Shown here one piece after another: positions 1 to 7,137 of a stretch of DNA of 10,105 bases. Position 1 is the stretch's first letter. The number at the start of each line of letters is the position of its first letter. Source of the DNA: Phycisphaerales bacterium (GTDB taxonomy: Bacteria; Planctomycetota; Phycisphaerae; Phycisphaerales; UBA1924); contig JAIEQQ010000486.1 in NCBI GenBank assembly GCA_019747615.1, positions 1 to 10,105 of the forward strand, given 5' to 3'. Under the pieces are notes generated by a model that saw only the letters and a program-made list of their open reading frames with translations, searched no databases and was not told the DNA's origin. Made by a program: the position numbers and the translations under genes.

Positions 1-53
1 CGCTCTGGGACTTCGATGTCTTCAGCAAGCCCATGCCGGGGGCGTGGCATTGA
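1..53 (+). CDS. C-terminal end of an unidentified protein (partial)
   Basis: Frame 3 reads LWDFDVFSKPMPGAWH and stops with TGA at 51-53. The other two forward frames run on into the low-complexity intergenic DNA, and their translations there look non-coding. The aromatic, well-mixed composition of this short tail favours frame 3 as the real gene end. Only 16 residues are visible, so the family cannot be named. It converges on the ABC-F gene across about 200 bp of non-coding DNA. Confidence 0.45.
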   Translation, partial: LWDFDVFSKPMPGAWH

Positions 54-254
54 GCGCGCCACTCGCCGACCCCTACCCCTCCGCGTACCTCCGCGCCACT
101 CCGTCGGCTCCGTGTACAAGTTCCCTGTCTTCTCTGCGTTCCCCCGCAATCTCTGCGTGCACTGCGTACTTTGACGTCTTGGAGTATCTCGATGCCGGAG
201 GCTGAAGCCTGAGCTTGCGCTCAGGGCTCCCTTGTTCCCTCGATCCCTTCCCCC
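54..254. other. Intergenic region with degenerate repeats, no gene
   Basis: This 201-bp stretch separates two convergent genes. On the minus strand it carries loosely repeated gcagag/acgcag-type words: 'ctctgcg' on the plus strand occurs twice, with a related 'cactgcg' nearby. Open frames here (for example 73-258 minus) translate to Arg/Glu-rich low-complexity peptides that do not look like protein. I see no tRNA or promoter. The only structured element is the hairpin at 208-225. Confidence 0.6.
208..225 (-). terminator. Hairpin downstream of the ABC-F gene, possible terminator
   Basis: CCTGAGC and GCTCAGG form a perfect 7-bp stem around a TTGC loop, 29 bp past the stop codon of the minus-strand ABC-F gene. 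Neither strand has a U-run after the stem, so it is not a canonical intrinsic terminator. It may only stabilise the 3' end, or serve both convergent transcripts weakly. Confidence 0.3.
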
Positions 255-2324
255 TCACGCCCCGCCCATCCGATTCAGATACTCAAACTCCAGCGGCTCA
301 AGCTCTGTTGCCAGCTTCTGCCGCTCGTCGCCGAGTTTCTCGCACTTGGCCGGATCGCGCCAGACGTTGGCGTCCGCGAGCGACACGTCGATCTCTTTGA
401 TCCGCGCTTCGACCTTCTGGATGCGTTGCTCGATCTGTTCGTTGGTGAACTTCGCCAGCGGGTTGTTCCGATTCGTCGGGCGCGATCCACCCCCACCACC
501 GCCCACCGCGCCACCATTGCCCCCGCCACCTTGCGACTTGGCCCGCTCGGCGTCACGCTTTTTCGCTTCCTCCGCCGCGCGGCGTTGCTTGTCCGCGTCC
601 TCGCGCCGGCGCTTCTGCTCGCTCTCGCGCTGGGCCTCTTCCTTCTTCTCCTGCAACTGCTTCTCGTGCCAATCGCTGTACGAGCCGTTGAAGACGATCA
701 CGCCGCCCTTGCCGTCAAAGATCAGCAAATGGTCGCACGTCGCATCGATCAGCGCGCGATCGTGCGAGATCAGCAGCAGCGTCCCATCGAATCCCGTGTC
801 GTCGTCGCCCTCCGGATCGGGCGCCGCCAGCGCCTCTTCGAGCCGCTCTGCTGACGGAATATCCAAGTGGTTCGTCGGCTCGTCAAGCACCAGCACGTTC
901 TTCGCGCTGGCGAGCAAGCCCGCCAGCACTGCGCGCGATCGCTCGCCGCCGCTGAGCAGGTGCATCTGCTTTTCCTGCTCATCACCGCTGAAGAGGAACG
1001 CGCCCGCGAGGTTTCGCGCCTGCTGCTCGCTGGCCTGCTGCCCCGGCGCTTCCTTCAGGATCACGCGCTGCAAATACTCCCACACCCGCGTGTCGGTCTC
1101 GACATGATCGTGGCTCTGGCGGTAGTAGCCGACCTTCACGTTCGCGCCGAGCTTCACCTTGCCCTCGTCGGTCTCCTGCTCGCCCAAGAGGCAGCGGATG
1201 AGCGTGGATTTGCCAGCACCGTTGGGGCCGATGACGCCCCAGCGCTCGCCGCGCGAGACGATCACGTCCAGGTTGTTGAAGAGCGTCTTGGTGCTGCCGT
1301 CCTCATTGCCGTAGGCCTTGGCGACGCCACGCGCGCTGACGACGATATCGCCCGTCCGCTCGGCCTTCGGTAGCACGAGTTTGAACGCCTCGACATCCAT
1401 CGGGCGCTCAAGCGTGCTGGATTCCTTCGCGCGCGTCAGCTTGCTCAAGCGCCCCTGCGCCTGCTTGGCCCGCTGCCCGGCGCGGTACCGCCGGATGAAC
1501 GCCTCTTCCTTCTTGAACTGCGTCTGCTCGTTCTGAAACGCGCGGAACTGCGTGAGCCGGCGCTGCGCACGGATCTCTCTGAACGCCTCGTAGTTGCCCG
1601 GATAATCGATCAGCCGCGCCTGCTCGACCTCGATGATCCGGTTCACCACGTTGTCCAGCAGATACCGGTCATGGCTCACCATGATGACAGCGCCCTTGAA
1701 CTCGTCTTTCAAGAACGCTTCAAGCCACAAGCACCCATCAATATCCAAATGGTTCGTCGGCTCGTCCAGCAGCAGAATGTCCGGGCTCTCAAGCAGCAAC
1801 CGCGCCAGGGCCAATCGCCCCTTCTGCCCGCCGCTGAGGCCCACCACCGGCACCCCGAACTGCGAATCCAAAAACCCCAGCCCGTGCAGCACGCTCTCGA
1901 TCTTGTGATCGATCGAGTACCCGCCCGCGGCTTCCATCTGCTCCTCAAGCCGCGATTGCGTCTTGAGCAATCGATCCAGCTCGTCACCCTCCGCCGTGCC
2001 CATCTTCTCAAAGACCTTGTCCAGCTCCAGATGCAGCCGATGCAGCTCCGCGAACGCGCTCTCGGCGGCGCCACGCAGCGTCTCGCCCTCGGGAAACTTC
2101 GGATCCTGGTGCAGATACCCCGCGCGGCAGCCCTTGGCCACGCTCACCATCCCACCATCAGCGGGGATCAATCCAGAAATGATCTTCATCAGCGAGGACT
2201 TGCCGCAGCCGTTGCGCCCGACAATGCCGATCCGCTCGCCGGGCTCAAGCGAAAGCGACACTCCCTCAAGGATGATCCGCTCGCCATAGGCGAGTTTCAG
2301 GTTGGTTGCAGCGAGCACGGGCAT
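255..2324 (-). CDS. ABC-F family ATPase (Uup-like), ribosome-associated
   Basis: Soluble protein of 689 aa with two ABC nucleotide-binding domains and no membrane segment, the ABC-F layout. NBD1 has Walker A GRNGCGKS (36-43), signature LSGGQKGR (163-170), Walker B ILLLDEPT (183-190), NHLD, and switch SHDR (217-220). NBD2 has GPNGAGKS (366-373), LSGGERSR (457-464), VLVLDEPT (477-484), SHDR (520-523). The basic linker at about 240-315 is the interdomain arm that in ABC-F proteins reaches the P-site tRNA. An acidic insert (about 501-513) interrupts NBD2. After 550 comes a charged coiled coil (about 555-598), a Gly-rich linker (599-613) and a second coiled coil (about 625-682). A C-terminal coiled coil points to the Uup group over EttA. 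ABC-F ATPases act on stalled or initiating ribosomes. The ATG has no Shine-Dalgarno; a TATCAT lies 8 nt upstream. All ATPase motifs look intact. The subfamily is less sure than the family. Confidence 0.93.
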   Translation of the reverse strand: MPVLAATNLKLAYGERIILEGVSLSLEPGERIGIVGRNGCGKSSLMKIISGLIPADGGMVSVAKGCRAGYLHQDPKFPEGETLRGAAESAFAELHRLHLELDKVFEKMGTAEGDELDRLLKTQSRLEEQMEAAGGYSIDHKIESVLHGLGFLDSQFGVPVVGLSGGQKGRLALARLLLESPDILLLDEPTNHLDIDGCLWLEAFLKDEFKGAVIMVSHDRYLLDNVVNRIIEVEQARLIDYPGNYEAFREIRAQRRLTQFRAFQNEQTQFKKEEAFIRRYRAGQRAKQAQGRLSKLTRAKESSTLERPMDVEAFKLVLPKAERTGDIVVSARGVAKAYGNEDGSTKTLFNNLDVIVSRGERWGVIGPNGAGKSTLIRCLLGEQETDEGKVKLGANVKVGYYRQSHDHVETDTRVWEYLQRVILKEAPGQQASEQQARNLAGAFLFSGDEQEKQMHLLSGGERSRAVLAGLLASAKNVLVLDEPTNHLDIPSAERLEEALAAPDPEGDDDTGFDGTLLLISHDRALIDATCDHLLIFDGKGGVIVFNGSYSDWHEKQLQEKKEEAQRESEQKRRREDADKQRRAAEEAKKRDAERAKSQGGGGNGGAVGGGGGGSRPTNRNNPLAKFTNEQIEQRIQKVEARIKEIDVSLADANVWRDPAKCEKLGDERQKLATELEPLEFEYLNRMGGA

Positions 2325-2332
2325 AGGTCGAG

Positions 2333-2338
2333 ATGATA
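2333..2338 (-). promoter_or_regulatory. Candidate -10 element of the ABC-F gene
   Basis: Reads TATCAT on the minus strand, 8 nt before the ATG, matching TATAAT at five of six positions. No convincing -35 hexamer lies 16-18 bp upstream. The spacing would put transcription start at or next to the start codon, giving a leaderless or nearly leaderless message, in keeping with the missing Shine-Dalgarno. Confidence 0.35.
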
Positions 2339-2412
2339 GAACGCCCGCGGATCGGGTTCGACGCGTGCGCTGAACGATTCATCGATCCGCAGGCGCAACG
2401 CTTCAACTCGCA

Positions 2413-2943
2413 TCACCCGCCGCCGAGAAACGCCGCGGCGCCGTAGGTTCCCCAGCCAGTCATGTCGGTCGCGATCGACCCGCCATGGTCCGCCGACCCC
2501 GACCCGCCGCCCGCCCCACCCAGCCGCCGGCTCCGCTGAAACGCCCATTCGCTCTGGCCGCCTTGCGCCATCCCCGCCCACAGATACCGCTCGCCCCGAA
2601 GAAACGCCCCGCGAATCGCGATCGCGCCCTCAAGTTCCTGCACCTCCAGAACCGTGCCGCGTGCCACTTGCCGCACGCTGCCACGCCCGCCAGAAATCGG
2701 GCCGGAGTATGTCAGATACAGGTTGCGATGGTTGTCCATCTTTGTCGCAGCGAACTTCGAGGCCCGCGCGCCGTCCATCCGCTCCGCGACACGAAAGCTC
2801 AAAAGCTCTCGGGCGTCAGGATTCAGCGGCACGATCGGCCCACCCGCCGCCGCCAAAGCCTGCGGGCGCTGGATCAGCCAATCAAAGTGCCGCGTGCCGT
2901 CGTCCAGCTCATGCACCAGCAACACCATGCGTCCCGGAATCAT
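2413..2943 (-). CDS. Stand-alone LigD 3'-phosphoesterase-like protein
   Basis: Predicted 176 aa. The N-terminal part reads as a strand, then RHFDW (18-22), which matches the H-x-D metal/phosphate motif region of LigD phosphoesterase ('HYDF' type). Later come DNH (70-72), then YSGPISGGRGSVRQVARGT (79-97), which parallels the family pattern of an aspartate/histidine turn, 'yadFeG.IP.G.yG.G', and 'wdrGTY'. In LigD this domain trims 3'-phosphate or ribonucleotide ends during non-homologous end joining; short stand-alone versions occur in Planctomycetota, and their role is not established. The last ~40 residues are a Gly/Ser-rich tail. ATG at 2943 was chosen because the longer frame (to 3024) would overlap the divergent lipoprotein gene; ATG at 2928 is also possible. 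No ligase, polymerase or Ku gene is visible. Residues needed for catalysis cannot be fully checked by eye. Confidence 0.72.
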   Translation of the reverse strand: MIPGRMVLLVHELDDGTRHFDWLIQRPQALAAAGGPIVPLNPDARELLSFRVAERMDGARASKFAATKMDNHRNLYLTYSGPISGGRGSVRQVARGTVLEVQELEGAIAIRGAFLRGERYLWAGMAQGGQSEWAFQRSRRLGGAGGGSGSADHGGSIATDMTGWGTYGAAAFLGGG

Positions 2944-2949
2944 GCGGGC

Positions 2950-2955
2950 AGTGTA
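2950..2955 (-). promoter_or_regulatory. Candidate -10 element of the phosphoesterase-like gene
   Basis: Reads TACACT on the minus strand, 6 nt before the ATG at 2943, with no Shine-Dalgarno between. It is the same hexamer seen 9 nt before the moxR ATG. No clear -35 is visible. If used, the transcript would be leaderless. Confidence 0.33.
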
Positions 2956-2968
2956 TCGCGCGGGTCGA

Positions 2969-2974
2969 TATGAT
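2969..2974 (+). promoter_or_regulatory. Candidate -10 element of the TPR lipoprotein gene
   Basis: TATGAT matches TATAAT at five of six positions and lies 32 nt before the ATG at 3007, leaving room for a short leader that holds the Shine-Dalgarno AAGGA at 2994-2998. No good -35 hexamer is seen at the usual distance. It sits back to back with the minus-strand TACACT at 2950-2955 in the divergent intergenic region. Confidence 0.3.
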
Positions 2975-3006
2975 CCTGGTCGCCTCTGACTGCAAGGACC
3001 GCACCC

Positions 3007-3702
3007 ATGATCAACCGCACACACCGATTCACCCCCACCACCCGCTCATTCCTCGCCCTCGCATTGATCCCGCTGGCGCTGCTCGCCTCCTGCGGCGGGC
3101 AAGGCCCCATCAACGAGCGCCATCGCGCCGATGAAGCCCTACGCGGCCAGCGCTACGACGAAGCCGTCACACGCTACGCGACGTATCTCGCCGAGCGCCC
3201 CGGCGAGGCCGAAGCACGCAACGCCTACGGGCGCGCTCTGCTGGCGAGCAACGACCCCATCAACGCCGTCGAGCAGCTCAAGACCGCGCACTATCAGGAG
3301 CCGACGAACGCCAAGTATCTCGACGACCTCTGCGACGCGATGATCAAGGCCAATCAGTCTGAGGACATGTTCCGCATGCTCCGCAGCTACACCGACTCCA
3401 TCGGCACCACCGACAACTGGCTCCGCCTCGGCACCTTCGCCCAGCGCGCCGGCGACCCAGACACCGCCAAAACCGCCCTGCTGACCGCCGCCCGCATCGA
3501 TCGCGGCCAATCCGTGGCGCCGCAAGTCGCCCTTTACGACCTCTACCTCTCGGTCGGCGATAAGGCCGAGGCCAACCGCCGCCTCCGCATGGCGTTCTTC
3601 CTAGACCCCAAGAACAGCGATGTCGTCAGCCGCATGAGCAAGTCCGCCGACTTCGCCGGGACTACCTACGGCCTGCGCCCGGACGAGCAGACGATCCGCT
3701 GA
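3007..3702 (+). CDS. TPR-repeat lipoprotein
   Basis: Predicted 231 aa. Lipoprotein signal: basic n-region (R4, H6, R7, R13), hydrophobic core about 15-27, lipobox L26-A27-S28-C29, so the mature protein would start at Cys29 and be lipid-anchored to a membrane facing the periplasm. The rest is helical with tetratricopeptide-like units at about 37-70 (ALRGQRYDEAVTRYATYLAERP), 71-104, 137-170 and 173-206 (DLYLSVGDKAEANRRLRMAF), which normally build a protein-binding scaffold. No catalytic domain is seen. The ATG has a good Shine-Dalgarno (AAGGA, 8-nt spacing). The gene stands alone: divergent from the phosphoesterase-like gene and followed by an intrinsic terminator. The partner is unknown; similar small TPR lipoproteins serve in envelope assembly or secretion, but nothing here selects one role. 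Confidence 0.82.
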   Translation: MINRTHRFTPTTRSFLALALIPLALLASCGGQGPINERHRADEALRGQRYDEAVTRYATYLAERPGEAEARNAYGRALLASNDPINAVEQLKTAHYQEPTNAKYLDDLCDAMIKANQSEDMFRMLRSYTDSIGTTDNWLRLGTFAQRAGDPDTAKTALLTAARIDRGQSVAPQVALYDLYLSVGDKAEANRRLRMAFFLDPKNSDVVSRMSKSADFAGTTYGLRPDEQTIR

Positions 3703-3749
3703 TCGAGCAGACGATCTTGCGAGGGCCTTACAATTGAGAGCGATCTTCG

Positions 3750-3776
3750 CCGAGTCTTCTAGAAGACTCGGTTTTT
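3750..3776 (+). terminator. Intrinsic terminator of the TPR lipoprotein gene
   Basis: A perfect 22-nt palindrome spans 3750-3771: CCGAGTCTTC, then TA, then its mirror GAAGACTCGG overlapping at the centre; realistically a 9-bp stem with a CTAG loop. Five T residues follow at 3772-3776. It lies 47 bp past the stop codon and shields the downstream regulator gene from read-through. Confidence 0.88.
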
Positions 3777-3818
3777 GTTTGTGCTCTTTGTGATTCACGC
3801 TCGCGTGCCTCCCCCCGC

Positions 3819-3848
3819 TTGACATGGCTGTGGATGCCCTCTTACCAT
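3819..3848 (+). promoter_or_regulatory. Candidate promoter of the regulator-ahcY operon
   Basis: A perfect -35 hexamer TTGACA at 3819-3824 is followed, after 18 bp, by TACCAT at 3843-3848, a weak -10 that keeps the key T, A and final T. Transcription would start near 3855, inside the inverted repeat at 3848-3869, so a protein bound there would block initiation. The short leader has no Shine-Dalgarno before the ATG at 3865. Confidence 0.5.
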
Positions 3849-3869
3849 TCATCCGGATAAACGGATGAA
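3848..3869 (+). promoter_or_regulatory. Inverted repeat over the regulator start codon, candidate operator
   Basis: Arms TTCATCCG (3848-3855) and CGGATGAA (3862-3869) are perfect 8-bp complements around GATAAA. The right arm contains the ATG (3865-3867). An imperfectly spaced palindrome of this size at the transcription start is a usual ArsR-family operator arrangement, so self-repression is likely. Read as RNA, it is also an 8-bp hairpin that would bury the start codon, so it could act on translation. No second copy is visible before ahcY. Confidence 0.55.
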
Positions 3870-4830
3870 GCGTATCTCACGGAACATCCCGCTCGTCGAT
3901 TCCCTCAGCGCCCTGAGCGACGCAGTGCGCCTTCGCATCCTGCGTTTGCTCGATCGCGAGGAGCTGTCGGTTGGCGAGCTTGCTCGGGTGCTTCAGCTGC
4001 CGCAAAGCACCGTGAGCCGGCACCTGAAGCTGCTGAGCGAGACCGGTTGGCTGTTCTCGCGGGCCGAGGGGACCAGCTCGATCTACCGATTGGTGATGGA
4101 TGATCTTGCGCCAGAGAGCCGGGCGCTCTGGGCGGCGATCCGCACGCGGCTGGATGATCCGGAGTCTGCGGATTTTGGCGAGGATCTGCGTCGCCTGCGC
4201 GCGGTGCTGGACGATCGTCGCTTGGACACCAAGTCGTTCTTCGGGCGCGTGGCCGGCGAGTGGGACGAGGTTCGCAATGATCTGTTCGGCGGGCGCGTGA
4301 CATTGCAGGCGATGCTGCCGCTGCTGCCGAAGGAATGGGTCGTTGCCGATCTGGGCTGCGGTACGGGCAACGCCTCGGAGCTTTTGGCGCCGTGCGTGTC
4401 GCGGGTGATCGCGGTGGATCAGAGCGAGCCGATGTTGGCCGCCGCGGCGCAGAGATTGGGAACCTTTGGCAATGTCGAGTTCGTGCGGGGCGATCTGGAG
4501 CAACTGCCGATCGCCGACGGGCACGTGGACGCCGCGGTGTGCATCCTGGTGTTGCACCACATCCCAGAGCCGCAGCGGGTGTGTGCCGAGATGGCGCGGG
4601 TGTTGAAGCCCGGTGGCGTCGCGCTGGTGGTGGACATGATCGAGCACGATCGCGTTGCGTATCGCCAGACCATGGGCCACCGCTGGCTGGGGTTCAACGC
4701 GCCGGAGCTGATCCGCATGTTTGGAGCCGCGGGGCTCGTGGATGTGCGGCTTCAGGCGCTGCCGTCCGATACAGAAGCAAAGGGACCGGGACTCTTTGCG
4801 TGTACAGCGAGGAAAAGACTTGAGGCTTGA
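3865..4830 (+). CDS. ArsR-family HTH fused to a SAM-binding methyltransferase domain (SahR-like regulator)
   Basis: Predicted 321 aa. Residues 10-80 form an ArsR winged helix-turn-helix: LSDAVRLRILRLLDREELSV leads into recognition helix LPQSTVSRHLKLLSETG (45-61) and a wing (about 64-78). After a helical linker (82-150) comes a class I methyltransferase Rossmann fold: motif I VVADLGCGTG (159-168), acidic residue D185 in VIAVDQSEPM, RGDLEQLPIADG (208-219) and LVLHHIP (228-234), then VLKPGG. The fold should bind SAM or SAH. ArsR-methyltransferase fusions next to SAH/methionine genes include the SahR regulators of Proteobacteria, which respond to SAH; the nearby ahcY supports the same role here. 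No CxC-type metal site of classic ArsR sensors is visible. The last residues (RLEA) and the stop lie inside the heptamer repeat at 4815-4846. Alternative: a true methyltransferase with autoregulation. Confidence 0.82.
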   Translation: MKRISRNIPLVDSLSALSDAVRLRILRLLDREELSVGELARVLQLPQSTVSRHLKLLSETGWLFSRAEGTSSIYRLVMDDLAPESRALWAAIRTRLDDPESADFGEDLRRLRAVLDDRRLDTKSFFGRVAGEWDEVRNDLFGGRVTLQAMLPLLPKEWVVADLGCGTGNASELLAPCVSRVIAVDQSEPMLAAAAQRLGTFGNVEFVRGDLEQLPIADGHVDAAVCILVLHHIPEPQRVCAEMARVLKPGGVALVVDMIEHDRVAYRQTMGHRWLGFNAPELIRMFGAAGLVDVRLQALPSDTEAKGPGLFACTARKRLEA

Positions 4831-4847
4831 GACATGAGGCTTGAGGA
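4814..4847 (+). repeat. Left arm of inverted repeat flanking the four-helix bundle gene (four heptamers)
   Basis: Four tandem 7-nt units fill 4819-4846: cttgagg, cttgaga, catgagg, cttgagg. The 34-nt arm is complementary to 5258-5291 at 29 positions plus two G-U pairs, with mismatches at 4818, 4834 and 4841. It contains the stop codon of the regulator gene (4828-4830) and the GAGG Shine-Dalgarno (4843-4846) of the following gene. Confidence 0.8.
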
Positions 4848-4851
4848 CTGA

Positions 4852-5232
4852 ATGCAGGACTATCGGAAGCTCTTGGTTTGGAAGAAAGCGCACGAAGCGG
4901 TGCTCGCGGTGTACGCCGCGACGCGAGCGTTCCCGAACGACGAGCGCTTCGGCCTCACGAGCCAGCTTCGACGCGCCGCGGCTTCAGTGCCTCTGAACAT
5001 CGCCGAGAGTTGCGGGTACTCCAGTGATCGGGCGCGAGCGAACGCGATCCAACACGCCATCGCTTCCAGTTGCGAAGTTGAGTATGCGCTGACCCTCTCA
5101 GCTTCGCTCGGATACCTCAACGAGGTCGAGTCACAGTCGCTGATTTCTCAGGTGGCGGAAGTTCGTCGCATGTTGATTTCTCTGAATGCGTTTCTGCGCA
5201 AGGAACACGCCGAATCCGAGACCGCTCACTAG
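4852..5232 (+). CDS. Four-helix bundle protein, 23S rRNA intervening-sequence type
   Basis: Predicted 126 aa, the usual length for this family (TIGR02436-like). Diagnostic parts: [12 protein letters not shown] near the N-terminus, [17 protein letters not shown] (28-44) and SVPLNIAES (45-53), then helices rich in Ala/Ser (60-90) and a final helix around 95-117. The family was first noted as ORFs inside 23S rRNA intervening sequences of spirochaetes and others; members fold as four-helix bundles that oligomerise and are related to the Avd accessory protein of diversity-generating retroelements. Molecular function is unsettled. GAGG 5 nt before the ATG is a fair Shine-Dalgarno. It sits between the regulator and ahcY, both on the same strand, bracketed by complementary heptamer arrays, suggesting it arrived as a cassette. 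No 23S rRNA, reverse transcriptase or variable repeat is present. The usual N-I-A-E-G reads NIAES here. Confidence 0.88.
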   Translation: MQDYRKLLVWKKAHEAVLAVYAATRAFPNDERFGLTSQLRRAAASVPLNIAESCGYSSDRARANAIQHAIASSCEVEYALTLSASLGYLNEVESQSLISQVAEVRRMLISLNAFLRKEHAESETAH

Positions 5233-5242
5233 ACCCACTTCG

Positions 5243-5257
5243 GCCGGCCGAGCCGGC
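5243..5257 (+). other. GC-rich hairpin after the four-helix bundle gene
   Basis: GCCGGC, loop CGA, GCCGGC: a 6-bp stem starting 11 nt past the stop codon and directly before the right heptamer array. No U-run follows, so it is at best a weak or Rho-assisted end, or part of the right boundary of the inserted segment. It overlaps a self-complementary cggccggccg at 5241-5250. Confidence 0.35.
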
Positions 5258-5291
5258 TTCTCACGTCTCAAGTCTCAAGCCTCAAGCCTTT
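5258..5291 (+). repeat. Right arm of inverted repeat flanking the four-helix bundle gene (four heptamers)
   Basis: Four 7-nt units fill 5261-5288: tcacgtc, tcaagtc, tcaagcc, tcaagcc. The arm is the near reverse complement of 4814-4847, with an exact 15-nt core (5272-5286 against 4819-4833). It ends 2 nt before the ahcY Shine-Dalgarno AAGGAG (5294-5299), so pairing with the left arm could affect ahcY translation or mRNA processing. Confidence 0.8.
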
Positions 5292-5305
5292 CCAAGGAGC
5301 CTCAC

Positions 5306-6853
<1,548 letters not shown>

Positions 6854-6858
6854 TTGAA

Positions 6859-6886
6859 GTCGCGAGACTCGAATCGCGAGTCGCGA
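6859..6886 (+). repeat. Four-unit heptamer array after ahcY
   Basis: Units gtcgcga, gactcga, atcgcga, gtcgcga run without gaps, starting 5 nt past the ahcY stop. Same unit length and copy number as the arrays at 4819-4846 and 5261-5288, but a different sequence. The tcgcga words are self-complementary, so short hairpins are possible. Confidence 0.7.
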
Positions 6887-6944
6887 GTGAATGAAGAACG
6901 TGTGACTCTCAGCGCGGCGTGGGCTGCGCAAGAAATGCAGACTG

Positions 6945-6976
6945 AGGCCCGCGATCGAGTGATCGCGGGCCTTTTT
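6945..6976 (+). terminator. Intrinsic terminator of the ahcY operon
   Basis: AGGCCCGCGATC pairs perfectly with GATCGCGGGCCT over a GAGT loop (12 bp), and a T-run of five (6972-6976, the first T shared with the stem) follows. It lies about 90 bp past the ahcY stop and isolates it from moxR. The stem is symmetric but there is no A-run on the other side, so it works mainly in the plus direction. Confidence 0.92.
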
Positions 6977-7026
6977 CTTGGGTCTGCTGATCTGCTCGTA
7001 GGCGAGGTGAGAGTGAGGTGCTTCAA

Positions 7027-7056
7027 TGCCTCGATGCCGCGTGCCTCGATGCCTTC
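7027..7056 (+). repeat. Tandem 15-bp repeat, two copies
   Basis: tgcctcgatgcc is followed by gcg in the first copy and ttc in the second, so 12 of 15 positions are identical. It lies in the 284-bp gap between ahcY and moxR. The gap otherwise holds only the heptamer array, the terminator and a candidate -10; I see no gene in it. Confidence 0.6.
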
Positions 7057-7122
7057 TTCGACGTCGCCCCGTGGAGAGCCGGGTCACGACGCGTGCGGGC
7101 GATCGATGCCGCTCGCGCCCGC

Positions 7123-7128
7123 TACACT
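7123..7128 (+). promoter_or_regulatory. Candidate -10 element of the moxR gene
   Basis: TACACT lies 9 nt before the ATG at 7138, with no Shine-Dalgarno between and no good -35 at 17 bp. It matches the hexamer before the phosphoesterase-like gene. If functional, the moxR transcript would start at or near its start codon. Confidence 0.33.
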
Positions 7129-7137
7129 CCGCTCCTT

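Noticed and set aside
232..1107. Long plus-strand open frames opposite the ABC-F gene
   Set aside because: They are antisense shadows of a gene with intact ABC motifs; their translations are Ser/Arg/Pro-rich without domain features.
3684..3716. 13-bp direct repeat cgagcagacgatc across the end of the lipoprotein gene
   Set aside because: Two copies 20 bp apart, one coding and one just past the stop. Probably a small slippage duplication; no further copies or partner feature.
3729..3734. TACAAT hexamer as the -10 of a small RNA
   Set aside because: No -35 is seen, and the terminator hairpin at 3750 would end the transcript after about ten to thirty-five bases.
3877..4893. 338-codon minus-strand frame opposite the ArsR-methyltransferase
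   Set aside because: Antisense shadow rich in His, Arg and Gln; the plus-strand gene has both domain signatures.
4852..5232. Diversity-generating retroelement (Avd relative)
   Set aside because: No reverse transcriptase, template repeat or variable repeat is in the window, and the sequence matches the intervening-sequence group better.
5233..5305. SAH riboswitch before ahcY
   Set aside because: The leader is only 73 nt and consists of a GC hairpin, the heptamer array and a Shine-Dalgarno. I could not find the conserved SAH riboswitch core.
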